From positions 303,426 through 367,425 of the forward strand of contig JAURXZ010000008.1 of assembly GCA_030654175.1 (NCBI GenBank): 64,000 bases of DNA. The letters are read 5' to 3'. The notes beneath the pieces were generated by a model. The model was not told the origin of the DNA and ran no database searches. It saw only the letters and a list, made by a program, of their open reading frames with translations. Within the stretch, counting starts at the first letter, position 1, and each line of letters starts with the position of its first letter. Below, one piece after another: positions 46,295 through 55,625 of the stretch. The stretch is from Bacteroidia bacterium (GTDB lineage: Bacteria; Bacteroidota; Bacteroidia; 2-12-FULL-35-15). Both the position numbers and the translations under genes were made by a program.

Positions 46295-47056
46295 ATGTTT
46301 TTTATATTCTCTAAACTTCTTGTATTTCTGCTATCTCCATTGGTTTGGATAGTTATTTTATTGTTTTTTTCAGTTTTATCAAGATATCCTGATCGAAAAA
46401 GGAAGAGTTTGCGATGGGCCCTGGGCTTAACGCTGTTTTTTTCAAATCCATTTGTATTTGATGAGTTCTCGCGCTTATGGGAAATGCCGGCAACACGTTC
46501 TGAAAAGGTTAAATTGTATGATGTAGGAATTGTTTTGGGCGGAATGAGTGTATATGATGAGGAATTAAATAGAGCACAATTTTTTCGAGGTGTAGATCGT
46601 CTGATTCAAACAGTGGAATTGTATAAACAAGGGAAAATAAAAAAAATTATTTTTACCGGGGGATCTGGCCGATTGCTGCATCCTGAAATGAAAGAAGGGA
46701 ATTACATCAACCGGTATTTACTTATGATGGGAATTCCGGAAAAAGATTTTTATATTGAAAGTGAATCAAAGAACACGCGCGAGAATGCGGTGTTGACAAA
46801 AGTACTATTGGAGAAAAATAATATAAATGGAGATTTTTTACTGATCACTTCCGCATTTCACATGCGCAGAAGCTTAGGTTGTTTCAATAAAGCCGGCATT
46901 GTTGCGGATCCTTATAGTACTGATCGTTATGCAGGGCCACGTAAATATGAATTTAACCATTTGTTTATTCCTGAACCTTCTATCATCTATAGTTGGGATA
47001 CATTAATTCATGAAATAGCAGGATTTATTACGTATAAAATAGTTGGGTATAGCTGA
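46295..47056 (+). CDS. YdcF-family (DUF218) membrane protein
   Basis: A 253-residue protein with two N-terminal membrane helices (~4-25 and ~37-52) followed by a DUF218 domain. Motifs: YDVGIVLGGMS, KIKKIIFTGGSGRLL, GIPEKDFYIESESKNTRENAV and LLITSAFHMRRSLGCF. This family includes the E. coli SanA/ElyC-like proteins tied to envelope and undecaprenyl metabolism; the exact role here is unknown. Confidence 0.9.
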   Translation: MFFIFSKLLVFLLSPLVWIVILLFFSVLSRYPDRKRKSLRWALGLTLFFSNPFVFDEFSRLWEMPATRSEKVKLYDVGIVLGGMSVYDEELNRAQFFRGVDRLIQTVELYKQGKIKKIIFTGGSGRLLHPEMKEGNYINRYLLMMGIPEKDFYIESESKNTRENAVLTKVLLEKNNINGDFLLITSAFHMRRSLGCFNKAGIVADPYSTDRYAGPRKYEFNHLFIPEPSIIYSWDTLIHEIAGFITYKIVGYS

Positions 47057-47152
47057 TTTTAACTATTTGGCTTATCAATATTGGATTTGTAGCTAAACTC
47101 TATATATAATTAATTTTTAAGTCAATATATTCATTCAATAATGTAATGAAAA

Positions 47153-48931
47153 TTACTGAACTATCAATTTTACAGGTGGAAAGTTTTTCTTTTTAGTTAC
47201 GGCCTTTATAATATATATTCCTTTTGTATAGGATGATAAATCAATAGGTTGGGATGGTGAAGTTAAACAATACTTTCCGGTAACAGAACCAACACAATTA
47301 TAGACAGTCAAATAAATAGGGTCGTTTATATTCCAGATAGTATTGATATAAAGCCGGTCCTGAGAAGGGTTTGGGAATATACTTAGAATCCCTGAAGAGC
47401 CTGCATCTTTATTTACACCCGTAGGGAAAGTTGAACTGCAAGTTGTATAATAAGCATCTGAAAATCGATCTTTTGCAGGCACTGTACCTGAATTAATTGT
47501 ATTTGGAACGCCCACTGATGGCCAATTGGGATTACTTTGCAAAAAAGACGGAACAGAAGAATAGTAATATGAAGTATCGGTTAATACATTGGTACCTGTT
47601 GAATAAATAGTTCCCTTCACATTATTTCCATGTTGAAAATGCCCAATTCCACTGATGAAATAAAAGCCCAATGAAATTCCGGTGTTTGTAACCTCGTTGC
47701 CTATAAAATTTTGATTGTCGGACGCTGGATTGTTATTCATAAAAATACCATATAGCTCACCTCTGTTTCTTAGAAATGTATTATATGGGCCGTTTTTACC
47801 ATGTGAATCGTCAATCACAATATTCTGTCCTATATTGCCTTCAAATAAATTCGAATAAGGATAATTGCCATGCAGCACCATATCTCCCGCTGAGTTTGCA
47901 GGTAAACTTGGCTCGGTCCAGAAAGGATCAATAGAATAGTTGTACCCAAAAACATTTCCGTTAGCACCCGATTGCAATAGCATTGAATGGCGTAGGTGCT
48001 TGAATATATTATTTTCTATTAAACATTCACCACTTGTTGTTTGACAAGTTATGCCATATCCTTGCCCATCCCCACCATAAGCAAAAGCATCATGAAAATA
48101 GGAGCCTTTAATGCTCAAATTTGTTGTTCTGTTAATTTCTATATGTGAAAAATTACATTGAAAGCTCTCGATACCGGAAATCCAGCATTGTGCCGCATAA
48201 TCAAAATTAATATTACTTGTTTGACCTGTTGTTTGATCTGCACGATGAATTTTAAGACATTCAATTCCTGTCCCGGTGATCATATTTAATTTAGTTACTT
48301 TCGGATTCTTCACTATAGTATAGCTGAGACGTAAAGGACTTTCAAAAAATATTTTATTTGAAGCAATAGATTCTATTTTAACAATTTGTCCAACCGTTCC
48401 ATAAGCCCATCCAGAAAATAAAATACTGCTGTCGTTAAAGGATAACCTTAAATAGTCTCCAGCTGCGAATCCCGAAGCATCATCAACATTGATAAATGAA
48501 CTGTCCTTATCTGCATTGCTGGTGAGCAGGGCAGTTATGTTTGATGCAGTTCCTGTAATGTTGATCGCATCCGAAGAGTTCCCAATGGCTAGATCGAATT
48601 TCAAGGTAGTACTATCCGAAGATGCGCCCCTTAATATTAATCCCGATCTCAAATTGATGGGTGAATTAAATATAAAAGTTCCTGAAGGAAAATGAATGAC
48701 CCCGTTTGCGCCCGAAAGTGAATTTACAGCATTCATAAAAGCTGTATCATTAGATCCCACGCCATCACCTGATCCACCGTAATTGCTAATGTCCACAACA
48801 GCAGCATAATTAGGGATTATCCCCTTAAATCCAGCGATGCTCCAATCAACAGAACGATTCAAAGGTAAAACCTGAGCATATGAAAATGAAGTAACGAAGA
48901 GAAAAGAATAGAATAAATTTTTTAAATTCAT
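47153..48931 (-). CDS. Secreted right-handed beta-helix protein with T9SS sorting domain
   Basis: A 592-residue exported protein. Signal peptide 1-19 (ending SYAQ). Residues ~40-110 have the pectate_lyase_3 opening (VDISNYGGSGDGVGSNDTAFMNAV, then GVIHFPSGTFIF and LRSGLILRGASS), as in GH28/GH55-like beta-helices. The helix continues with repeated short strands (IKGSYFHDAFAYGGDGQGYG, ECLIENNIFKHLRHSMLLQS) to ~470. A T9SS type A domain closes it (IFPNPSQDRLYINT to LIVQ). No catalytic residues can be named, so substrate cleavage is uncertain; a polysaccharide-active or binding role is likely from family. Confidence 0.88.
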   Translation of the reverse strand: MNLKNLFYSFLFVTSFSYAQVLPLNRSVDWSIAGFKGIIPNYAAVVDISNYGGSGDGVGSNDTAFMNAVNSLSGANGVIHFPSGTFIFNSPINLRSGLILRGASSDSTTLKFDLAIGNSSDAINITGTASNITALLTSNADKDSSFINVDDASGFAAGDYLRLSFNDSSILFSGWAYGTVGQIVKIESIASNKIFFESPLRLSYTIVKNPKVTKLNMITGTGIECLKIHRADQTTGQTSNINFDYAAQCWISGIESFQCNFSHIEINRTTNLSIKGSYFHDAFAYGGDGQGYGITCQTTSGECLIENNIFKHLRHSMLLQSGANGNVFGYNYSIDPFWTEPSLPANSAGDMVLHGNYPYSNLFEGNIGQNIVIDDSHGKNGPYNTFLRNRGELYGIFMNNNPASDNQNFIGNEVTNTGISLGFYFISGIGHFQHGNNVKGTIYSTGTNVLTDTSYYYSSVPSFLQSNPNWPSVGVPNTINSGTVPAKDRFSDAYYTTCSSTFPTGVNKDAGSSGILSIFPNPSQDRLYINTIWNINDPIYLTVYNCVGSVTGKYCLTSPSQPIDLSSYTKGIYIIKAVTKKKNFPPVKLIVQ

Positions 48932-48990
48932 ATTTTAAGAACGGTTTAAGTTTTATATAATGAATATTAAAAATAATAAATATATGCTTA

Positions 48991-49023
48991 AAAAAAAAGT
49001 TCTCTGATTTGACTCAGAGAACT
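48991..49023 (-). terminator. Intrinsic terminator after the 93-residue gene
   Basis: AGTTCTCTGA (48999-49008) pairs with TCAGAGAACT (49014-49023). On the minus strand the stem is followed by eight T. It ends the gene at 49050-49331. Confidence 0.85.
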
Positions 49024-49049
49024 CTTTAAATTGAAATGATAATTTCAGT

Positions 49050-49331
49050 TTAAGAAAGTGCATTTAATTTTTCAATAAAGCCAATTGCTTTATCTTCCAG
49101 ATCTTCTGAAATTTTGTTAAAGTGTGTTTTCACTCCTTTGCCTTTTGTAATATCCTGAGCATTATTCACCCGGAACATTAAATCATCAGCCAAATCAACT
49201 GCTTCATCAATAATAGCATTGATCGCCTTGTCATTTTTAGCAGGGTTGTTTAACATTTCGGAATAACATTCTTCTAACACATCACCAAGTACATTGTTAA
49301 TGTCTTTTTTAATATCTCTGCGATTAGCCAT
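49050..49331 (-). CDS. Small conserved hypothetical protein, helical
   Basis: A 93-residue soluble, all-helical-looking protein: MANRRDIKKDINNVLGDVLEEC, then AINAIIDEAVDLADDLMFRVNNAQ and a final amphipathic helix. It has no signal peptide and no recognised domain. Its own strong terminator and AT-rich upstream gap suggest a single-gene transcript. Function unknown. Confidence 0.75.
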   Translation of the reverse strand: MANRRDIKKDINNVLGDVLEECYSEMLNNPAKNDKAINAIIDEAVDLADDLMFRVNNAQDITKGKGVKTHFNKISEDLEDKAIGFIEKLNALS

Positions 49332-49485
49332 TTTTTTTATGTTTAGATTTATTTTTCTACAAAGTTAGCAGAAAAAAAATGGGTATTTCTTATTTATTTA
49401 TTATAATCAAGGTTTTTCGAATTATAAGCGAATTGTTTTGAGAAAACTCTATAAATACAAGGATCTGAAATACATATAAATAAAA

Positions 49486-49524
49486 TATGTCCGAACAAAA
49501 GACATCATCTTAGGTTCGGACATA
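49486..49524 (-). terminator. Probable terminator after the 49549-50211 gene
   Basis: A perfect 11-bp stem, TATGTCCGAAC (49486-49496) with GTTCGGACATA (49514-49524), followed on the minus strand by a T-rich stretch. The rest of the 217-base gap 49332-49548 is featureless. Confidence 0.7.
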
Positions 49525-49548
49525 CACTCTTGTATATTATTTGTTAAA

Positions 49549-50211
49549 TTATTTTGTTCCCATTGTTGTTGGTCTTTTAAATTTTTCCGGAAATTGTTTC
49601 ATAATACCCATTGAAAGCATATCCGACATTTCAAGAATTTCATCATGCACTTTGTCGTAAGCTACAACATCAGCATCATAATTTTTGTCTTTTCTTGCCA
49701 TCGCTTCTTCAGTAGTTAACTTCAGGTGATCGTGCATCATCATTTTCATATCTGTCAGTTTCCAGTTTGGGTTTGCTTTACTTAAAAATGCTGAAATTTC
49801 ATCAGCATTTGTATACCACATGTCATTTGCTTCTTTAAAAGCTTTATCATTATTATTTTTTTTCGCAGTTAATAAATTCGCTGCTGTTGTAATATGAACA
49901 TATAACAAATCTGTTAATTTCTGGCCAGCCTCATTTCCATAATAAGGTTTTATAGCATTTCCAATATCATCCTGATTTTTAAGTAATCTGTTTACCGCCT
50001 GATCTTTTCCCGGCAGATCATCCATAATGTTGAAAATTACATTCCGTGTCCACATTACATGGTCTTCCCATAATTTATTCATACTTGTTTTTAATTCAAT
50101 TTCTGTTGTTGAATTTTCATTTAAATTAGTTGGTTTGTCTGATGCAATGATACTGTAGCTCAAGGCTGTTATTCCTATGCCAACAATAGATAGAATTAGG
50201 ATTTTTTTCAT
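49549..50211 (-). CDS. Exported helical-bundle protein of unknown function
   Basis: A 220-residue protein with an N-terminal membrane-targeting segment (ILILSIVGIGITALSYSII, ~4-22). The mature part is predicted all-helical with conserved-looking aromatic/His positions: LWEDHVMWTRNVIFNIMDDL, RLLKNQDDIGNAIKPYYGNE, LLYVHITTAANLL and a MMMHDHLKLTTEE helix. This layout, W..H..WTR and D.G..I..YYG, is a known unassigned family in bacteria. His-rich helices may bind metal, but that is inference. Confidence 0.74.
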   Translation of the reverse strand: MKKILILSIVGIGITALSYSIIASDKPTNLNENSTTEIELKTSMNKLWEDHVMWTRNVIFNIMDDLPGKDQAVNRLLKNQDDIGNAIKPYYGNEAGQKLTDLLYVHITTAANLLTAKKNNNDKAFKEANDMWYTNADEISAFLSKANPNWKLTDMKMMMHDHLKLTTEEAMARKDKNYDADVVAYDKVHDEILEMSDMLSMGIMKQFPEKFKRPTTMGTK

Positions 50212-50449
50212 TTTTTTTATTTTTTTGGTTAGTTAAATACGGTTATAAAAAAACAGACCCTCCAATATTTTTTCTAAATCAACAGGAAATATTGAAAAGA
50301 AGGAATAAATTTTCTCAGTATGTGGAATTCTCTCTCCCAAAAAATGTGAATACGGTTTTAAATTAAATATTTTTCTTTTTTTGTTTGAGGATACTAGCTT
50401 TTATCAATTACTTTTATGTTCTGGTTTGCTTAATATTTTATTTAAAAAA

Positions 50450-50962
50450 ATGGAAACGAAAAATGTAATATTGGTTGATGAAAACGATGTGCCAAGAGGC
50501 ATCATGGAAAAAATGGAGGCACATCGAAAGGGCGAACTTCATCGTGCGTTTTCAATATTTGTTTTTAATTCTAACAATGAATTATTGCTCCAAAGAAGAG
50601 CATTGAATAAATATCATTCAGGTGGCCTATGGACCAACACCTGTTGCAGCCACCCGTTGCCGGATGAAAATATAAAAGAATCGGCTCATAAACGTTTACA
50701 GGAAGAGATGGGCTTTGATTGCATTCTTAATAATTCGTTTCATTTTATTTATAAAACCGAATTAGATAATGGATTGATTGAGCATGAATTAGATCATGTA
50801 TTTATAGGGCATTATGATAATAATCCCATTATTAACTTTGAGGAAGCAATGGATTGGAAATATAACTCTATTGATGAAATTAAACAAAATTTGAAAATCA
50901 ATCCTGAGCAGTATACTGTTTGGTTTAAAATTATTTTTGAAAAGGTTTTAGAAAATATTTAA
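50450..50962 (+). CDS. idi: Isopentenyl-diphosphate delta-isomerase, type I
   Basis: A 170-residue Nudix-fold enzyme interconverting isopentenyl and dimethylallyl diphosphate. Family residues are visible: LVDENDVPRGIMEKMEAH, RKGELHRAFSIF (metal His), GGLWTNTCCSHPLPDE (catalytic Cys and metal His), the Nudix box KESAHKRLQEEMGFD and IEHELDHVFIG (catalytic Glu and metal). The ATG at 50450 is chosen because the family starts here; the in-frame ATG at 50381 adds 23 non-family residues. It feeds isoprenoid synthesis; no partner genes are adjacent. Confidence 0.96.
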   Translation: METKNVILVDENDVPRGIMEKMEAHRKGELHRAFSIFVFNSNNELLLQRRALNKYHSGGLWTNTCCSHPLPDENIKESAHKRLQEEMGFDCILNNSFHFIYKTELDNGLIEHELDHVFIGHYDNNPIINFEEAMDWKYNSIDEIKQNLKINPEQYTVWFKIIFEKVLENI

Positions 50963-50983
50963 TCTAATACTATGTTTATATTT

Positions 50984-52732
50984 TCACTCTAATTTTAATA
51001 CCAATCCACCATAACTATCCAGCTTATTGATATTACTACTATTTAGTAACAGCAACGTTTCAGCTTTCGGTAGTTCAAGTTTTATACTTTGCGTTGACAT
51101 ATTCAATACCACGAGATATTTATCCCTTTCAAGTATGCGGTAAAAAGCAAAAATTTTGGATGTGCAATATTCCTCTGCAATTTTTAATTCCCCTGAATAC
51201 AATGCCGGTATTGATTTTCGGAGTGCCAGTAATTTTTTGTAAAAAGTAAGAAGGGATGTACTATCCGAATTTTGTTTTTCTGCATTTAGTTTTTCATACT
51301 GCTCAGTAACAGGTAACCATGGATCATTCCCCTTCGTAAAGCCCGCATTTTTTTCATTGTTCCATAGCATAGGCGTGCGGCAACCATCGCGGTTTATTGC
51401 TTCCTTGCTCATGTTTGCCAGGAATTGAGGTAACCGCTTGTACCGTTTCGCCATTGGGTCTTTCCCTTTTTTTAAAGCAATATTTGTTTGAGGAATTCCG
51501 AGTTCTTCTCCGTAATAGGTAAAAGGTATACCTCTTACCGTGAACTGAAACAGGGCTAATAATTTGGCTTTATTTATATCATTTTTTAATCTCGATATGC
51601 TCCGTTTCCTGTCATGATTGCTGAATACATAAGTGGGTATAAATGGAGCCTCGAAATTTTTTTCAAACAAAGAAACTAATTTGCGGTATTCCCTGGCTTT
51701 AAAAGTAGTACCCAATGTTTTAAAGAGGAACACGCTGTTCAGGCCGGGCTTACCATTGTAGTTGCAGTATTTTTTCAATATGTTGGCATCTCCAAAAACT
51801 TCACCTATTAAATACTTGTTACCTGTTTGATCTATATTTTTTCTCAGTTCAGTGGCAAATTCAAAACTCTGTATATTGTTAATGTTATACTTTGCCTTCT
51901 GAAAAAAGCCATCCGGATTTTCTTCGTCTGGTATAATTTTAAAACTAAAAGGGTTGTTGCTGAAAGTTGAATCTTCATAAATGGCATTAAAAATATCAAG
52001 CCGAAATCCATCAACTCCCTTTTCTGCCCAGTATCGCGTAACATCAAGCATTGCTTTTTTAACGTCTTTGTTTCGGTAATTCAAGTCGGGCTGAAACGAT
52101 AGAAACGAGGCCCAGTAAAATTGTTTCCGTTCCTTATTGTAATGCCATCCGCTGCCACCAACCATCGATTTCCAGTTGTTTGGTGGACGTGTTCCCTTTT
52201 TCCCTTTGCCATCTTTCCAAACATACCAATCTGATTTATTGTTTTTATTTGAGAGCGTTGATTCTTTGAACCAGGGATGCTCATCAGAAGTATGGTTCAT
52301 CACCAGATCGAAAATGATTTTCATTTTACGCAAGTGTATTTCCCTTATCAACTGATCGCAGATAGCAGAATCGCCATACACTGGTGCTACTAAATAGTAA
52401 TCGCTTATGTCATAACCAAAATCCCTTTGGGGACTCATAAAGAAAGGAGAGATCCAGATCGTTTCATATCCCAATTCCTTGATGTAATCTAATTTTTGAA
52501 TGATACCTCTTAGATCACCGATCCCATCTCCATTGCTATCATAAAATGAACGGGGATAAATTTGGTAAACTGTAGTTCTTTTCCACCAGTCGTTTGTTGA
52601 TTCCTGAGCTATAGCAGGTAATAGAGAAGAAAGAAGGGATAGACAGATAATAAGACATTGTAACTGTATAGTTTTTTTATTTCGAAATGCCATACGGTTA
52701 CTTTGTTCTGTGTTTTTTGAGCTTAAATTCAT
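50984..52732 (-). CDS. GH13 alpha-glucosidase / alpha-amylase family enzyme, exported
   Basis: A 582-residue (or 569) glycoside hydrolase with an N-terminal export signal. The start may be the ATG at 52693, which gives a cleaner signal peptide (LLSSLLPAIAQ); the upstream ATG adds 13 residues. GH13 conserved regions are all present: DLVMNHTSDEHPWF (I), GVDGFRLDIFNAI (II, nucleophile Asp), LIGEVFGD (III, acid/base Glu) and YVFSNHDRKRS (IV). WWKRTTVYQIYPRSFYDSNGDGIGD near the N-terminus matches oligo-1,6-glucosidase/alpha-glucosidase (subfamily 31-like) members. It would hydrolyse malto- or isomalto-oligosaccharides in the periplasm. It converges on idi. Confidence 0.94.
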   Translation of the reverse strand: MNLSSKNTEQSNRMAFRNKKTIQLQCLIICLSLLSSLLPAIAQESTNDWWKRTTVYQIYPRSFYDSNGDGIGDLRGIIQKLDYIKELGYETIWISPFFMSPQRDFGYDISDYYLVAPVYGDSAICDQLIREIHLRKMKIIFDLVMNHTSDEHPWFKESTLSNKNNKSDWYVWKDGKGKKGTRPPNNWKSMVGGSGWHYNKERKQFYWASFLSFQPDLNYRNKDVKKAMLDVTRYWAEKGVDGFRLDIFNAIYEDSTFSNNPFSFKIIPDEENPDGFFQKAKYNINNIQSFEFATELRKNIDQTGNKYLIGEVFGDANILKKYCNYNGKPGLNSVFLFKTLGTTFKAREYRKLVSLFEKNFEAPFIPTYVFSNHDRKRSISRLKNDINKAKLLALFQFTVRGIPFTYYGEELGIPQTNIALKKGKDPMAKRYKRLPQFLANMSKEAINRDGCRTPMLWNNEKNAGFTKGNDPWLPVTEQYEKLNAEKQNSDSTSLLTFYKKLLALRKSIPALYSGELKIAEEYCTSKIFAFYRILERDKYLVVLNMSTQSIKLELPKAETLLLLNSSNINKLDSYGGLVLKLE

Positions 52733-53025
52733 TTTTAATTAACAAGTTTAAAATTAGTAATTAAATACTTGAATCTCAAAATTTAAAAATTAAAAACAAC
52801 AGCTTTAATGTCTTGAAAAAGAATGAATTATTTTGATTTTTAAGGTCTGAAAAAAGCCCATAAAATCACATTTTTTTAGATTTAGAATTAACCATCTATT
52901 TGAAGTGAATTTTCCCGAATTGCAATTTTCCGGCTTTGGCGATTGTAAATGCCTCCTTAACGAATTTGATAAATGAAAGACCTGATCAGGGAATAAACTT
53001 GTGTTAGAATTAAAATCAGGAAATC

Positions 53026-54285
53026 ATGAAAATTCTAATTAAATATTTTTCAATATTATTATTGTTAAATATATGCGGCATTGTTACGCCCGAAAAGAGT
53101 ACTGCTCAGGGTGTTAGTTTTCAAATATTTTACGACAATTTAAGTCCTTATGGGCATTGGGTAGATTATCCTAACTATGGTTTTGTTTGGATCCCTATGG
53201 TTGATGCCGATTTCTTTCCTTATGGAAGTAACGGGCATTGGGTATTCACCAATTATGGTTGGACCTGGGTATCGCATTATAGTTGGGGATGGGCCCCTTT
53301 CCATTACGGACGATGGACCTATGATGATTATTATGGTTGGTTTTGGATCCCTGATAACATGTGGGGACCAGCATGGGTAGCATGGAGATCGAGCCCTGGC
53401 TATTATGGCTGGGCACCTATGGGGCCAAACATTTCTATTAATGTAGTTATAATAGGAGGATATAATCCCCCACCGGATCATTGGGTTTTTGTACCAAATA
53501 ATTATATGGGTCAGGATGACATCAACCATTATTATGGGCCTCGGAAAAATAATCAGGTGTATATTGATAATTCTACAGTTATTAATAACACTTACGTTGA
53601 TAACAGTACCCGTAACACTTATATTTCCGGACCAGGAAAAGAAGATGTACAAAAGGTTACCGGTGGCCGCGTAAAAGCGGTGGAGATAGTTGAAAATTCC
53701 AAACCTGGTCAGTCTTTAGAAAATGACAAATTTAAGATCTATCGTCCGGTAATAACAAAAAGCGATAATAAAGAAGAAAGGCCTTCAAAGATCACTGACA
53801 GAAAAGATATAAAACCAATGTCAGAAAGAAAGTCAATGGATCCAAAAGTTGGTGAAGAGCCGCGCAAGGAGCCGGCAATTGACAAACCAGCTCAAAAGGA
53901 TATTCGGCAAAAACAAAATGTGCCAAATGATTTGGAAAGAAAAGAACCTATCCAGCGGAAGGAGGAAATTAAAATTAAGCCCGAGAAGAGAGCGGTAGAA
54001 CCAAAGCCAACTCAAAAAGAGAAAGAGTTGAAACAAAATGTTCCAATGGATAACAGGGAAAAGGAACAACCCATTCAACCAAAAAGAGAAGTGGCTCCTC
54101 AGCCTGTTCCAATTCAAAGAGAACAACCTGAAAAAAGGCAGGAGCCGAAACAACAAAATGTTCAACCAAAAGCTAACCCCACTGTTGCTCCAAGAGTTGC
54201 TGAGCCTAAAACGAATGTAAATCAGCCAGCACCATCGGTTCCAAGGACTGAACAAAAAACAAAACAAAAACCAAGAGATAAATAA
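53026..54285 (+). CDS. DUF6600-like Trp/Tyr-rich exported protein with charged tail
   Basis: A 419-residue protein with a signal peptide (~1-28, ending STAQ). Residues ~30-170 are packed with W, Y and G in the YxWGxW/DUF6600 style (FYDNLSPYGHWVDYP, HYSWGWAPFHYGRWTYDD, WFWIPDNMWGPAWVAWR). The rest (~220-419) is a low-complexity tail rich in K, E, P and Q, including several KQNVP-like units. Function unknown; envelope or surface location inferred. A universal stress protein follows 35 bases later. Confidence 0.83.
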   Translation: MKILIKYFSILLLLNICGIVTPEKSTAQGVSFQIFYDNLSPYGHWVDYPNYGFVWIPMVDADFFPYGSNGHWVFTNYGWTWVSHYSWGWAPFHYGRWTYDDYYGWFWIPDNMWGPAWVAWRSSPGYYGWAPMGPNISINVVIIGGYNPPPDHWVFVPNNYMGQDDINHYYGPRKNNQVYIDNSTVINNTYVDNSTRNTYISGPGKEDVQKVTGGRVKAVEIVENSKPGQSLENDKFKIYRPVITKSDNKEERPSKITDRKDIKPMSERKSMDPKVGEEPRKEPAIDKPAQKDIRQKQNVPNDLERKEPIQRKEEIKIKPEKRAVEPKPTQKEKELKQNVPMDNREKEQPIQPKREVAPQPVPIQREQPEKRQEPKQQNVQPKANPTVAPRVAEPKTNVNQPAPSVPRTEQKTKQKPRDK

Positions 54286-54320
54286 AGAAAATAATTTTAT
54301 AATTAGTTTTAATATAACAA

Positions 54321-55151
54321 ATGAACATGGAAACAATTTTAATCCCAATCGATTTTTCTGAAGTATCAAAAAATACTGCTGAATACGGTATTCAATTTGC
54401 CAAAGAAAGAAATGCAAAACTTATTCTTTTGCATGTTTTTCATATTCCCGTATATGCCGGTGATGATGTAGCTTTTATGCCTCCTTATGATGAATTAGAA
54501 AAAAGCAATATGATTGGTATGAAAAAATTTGAAAAGGAATTACGGGAAAAATACTCGTTCACAAATCCAATTGAAAATGTTCTCAAATCGGGATTCTTAA
54601 TTGATGAAATTGCCGACCTGGTTGAAGTTAAAGCGATCGGTTTAATTATTATGGGAATTTCAGATGCCGGCAAATTATCAGAAATATTAATAGGCAGCAA
54701 TAGTGTTGGCGTTGTTAAAAATACAAACTGTCCAACTTTAATTGTGCCTGAAGGAGTAAAGTACCGACCAATAAATACAATAGTATTTGCTTGCGATGAT
54801 ATTGAAAAAATAGCAGAAACCAATGCTGCTAAACAAATAGCTGAATTTGTTGAATTATTCAGCTCAAAATTAATAGTACTTACTGTTGTTGAATCATTCG
54901 AAACTCTTGACCAGGAAGTTTTACTGGAGGCAAAAAAGGAGATCCTTTTTGAAGGTTTAAGTTATTCAGTGCATTTTATTGAAGGAGATAATTTAGTAAA
55001 AAACATCAATAATTTTATTGAAAAACATAATGTAGATCTGTTAATTATGATCCCGAGAAAACACACCATTTTTTCGAAACTATTTCATGAAAGCAATACA
55101 AAAAAGATGGCGTTTAATTCTCCAATTCCTTTGTTGGCAATTCATGAATAA
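54321..55151 (+). CDS. Universal stress protein, two-domain
   Basis: A 276-residue cytoplasmic protein with two tandem Usp domains: ~1-140 (ETILIPIDFSEVSKNTAEYGIQFAKE; ATP-type loop MGISDAGKLSEILIGSNSVGVV, then CPTLIVPEG) and ~147-276 (NTIVFACDDIEKIAET; DLLIMIPRKHTIFSKLFHES). The second domain lacks a clear GxxGS ATP motif. A Met three codons after the ATG could be an alternative start. Probably stress-responsive, judging from family; target unknown. Confidence 0.92.
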   Translation: MNMETILIPIDFSEVSKNTAEYGIQFAKERNAKLILLHVFHIPVYAGDDVAFMPPYDELEKSNMIGMKKFEKELREKYSFTNPIENVLKSGFLIDEIADLVEVKAIGLIIMGISDAGKLSEILIGSNSVGVVKNTNCPTLIVPEGVKYRPINTIVFACDDIEKIAETNAAKQIAEFVELFSSKLIVLTVVESFETLDQEVLLEAKKEILFEGLSYSVHFIEGDNLVKNINNFIEKHNVDLLIMIPRKHTIFSKLFHESNTKKMAFNSPIPLLAIHE

Positions 55152-55185
55152 AATTTAACAAATTGTAATTTATGCTATAGTTTGC

Positions 55186-55360
55186 ATTTGACTTTATATA
55201 AGTTAAAATATATTATTGTTTTTACAACGAGATTGAGTGAAAAATGCTAACACACCATTTTCTCGACAAGCTCGAAATGACCGTGCGCGAGGTCATTTCG
55301 AGCTTGTCGAGAAAGTGCGGCTGGTTGCCTTACCGAATTAACATATCTAAAGTTTATTAT
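55186..55360. repeat. CTCGACAAG repeat family, full copy
   Basis: A perfect 21-bp inverted repeat (55262-55282 with 55291-55311) around GTGCGCGA, with left flank from ATTTGACTTTATATAAGTTAA and right flank CCTTACCGAATTAAC...TCTAAAG. The flanks match the degenerate copy at 36747-36930. Confidence 0.88.
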
Positions 55361-55496
55361 TATTAACTTTAAATTTATTATTTCTGATTTTTCCAGGCGA
55401 AAGCGCTTTTTGTTTGCTATATTTATTGGGAAATTGTGATCGAATTCTGTTTATTGTTTATTCAAAACAGTTTCCAGCCTTCCCATGATTTACCTG

Positions 55497-55620
55497 CTCC
55501 ACTCGAAATGACCATGCGCGCTGTCATTTCGAGCGGAGTCGAGAAAGAGGGCAAGCTTCAATAAGCAATATTGTTATTCTTGTATATAAAATTTAAATGG
55601 GTTCTCAATATTTTAATAAT
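55497..55620. repeat. CTCGACAAG repeat family, variant copy abutting a gene
   Basis: Arms CTCCACTCGAAATGAC (55497-55512) and GTCATTTCGAGCGGAG (55523-55538) have one mismatch. The right flank GTCGAGAAAG, CTTCAATAAGCAATATTG, TTATTCTTGTATATAAAATT matches 61330-61400 and 9684-9765. It ends directly at the start region of the 55626 gene. The left part of the gap, 55361-55496, is plain AT-rich sequence. Confidence 0.85.
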
Positions 55621-55625
55621 TTAAC

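Noticed and set aside
53140-53652. Minus-strand open frame of 170 codons
   Set aside because: It is antisense to the W/Y-rich part of the 53026 gene. Low-complexity sense codons leave the opposite strand open; no independent evidence.
53833-54417. Minus-strand open frame of 194 codons rich in Leu/Phe/Trp
   Set aside because: It is antisense to the K/E/P/Q tail of the DUF6600 gene; the apparent hydrophobic protein is the complement of AAA/GAA/CAA codons.
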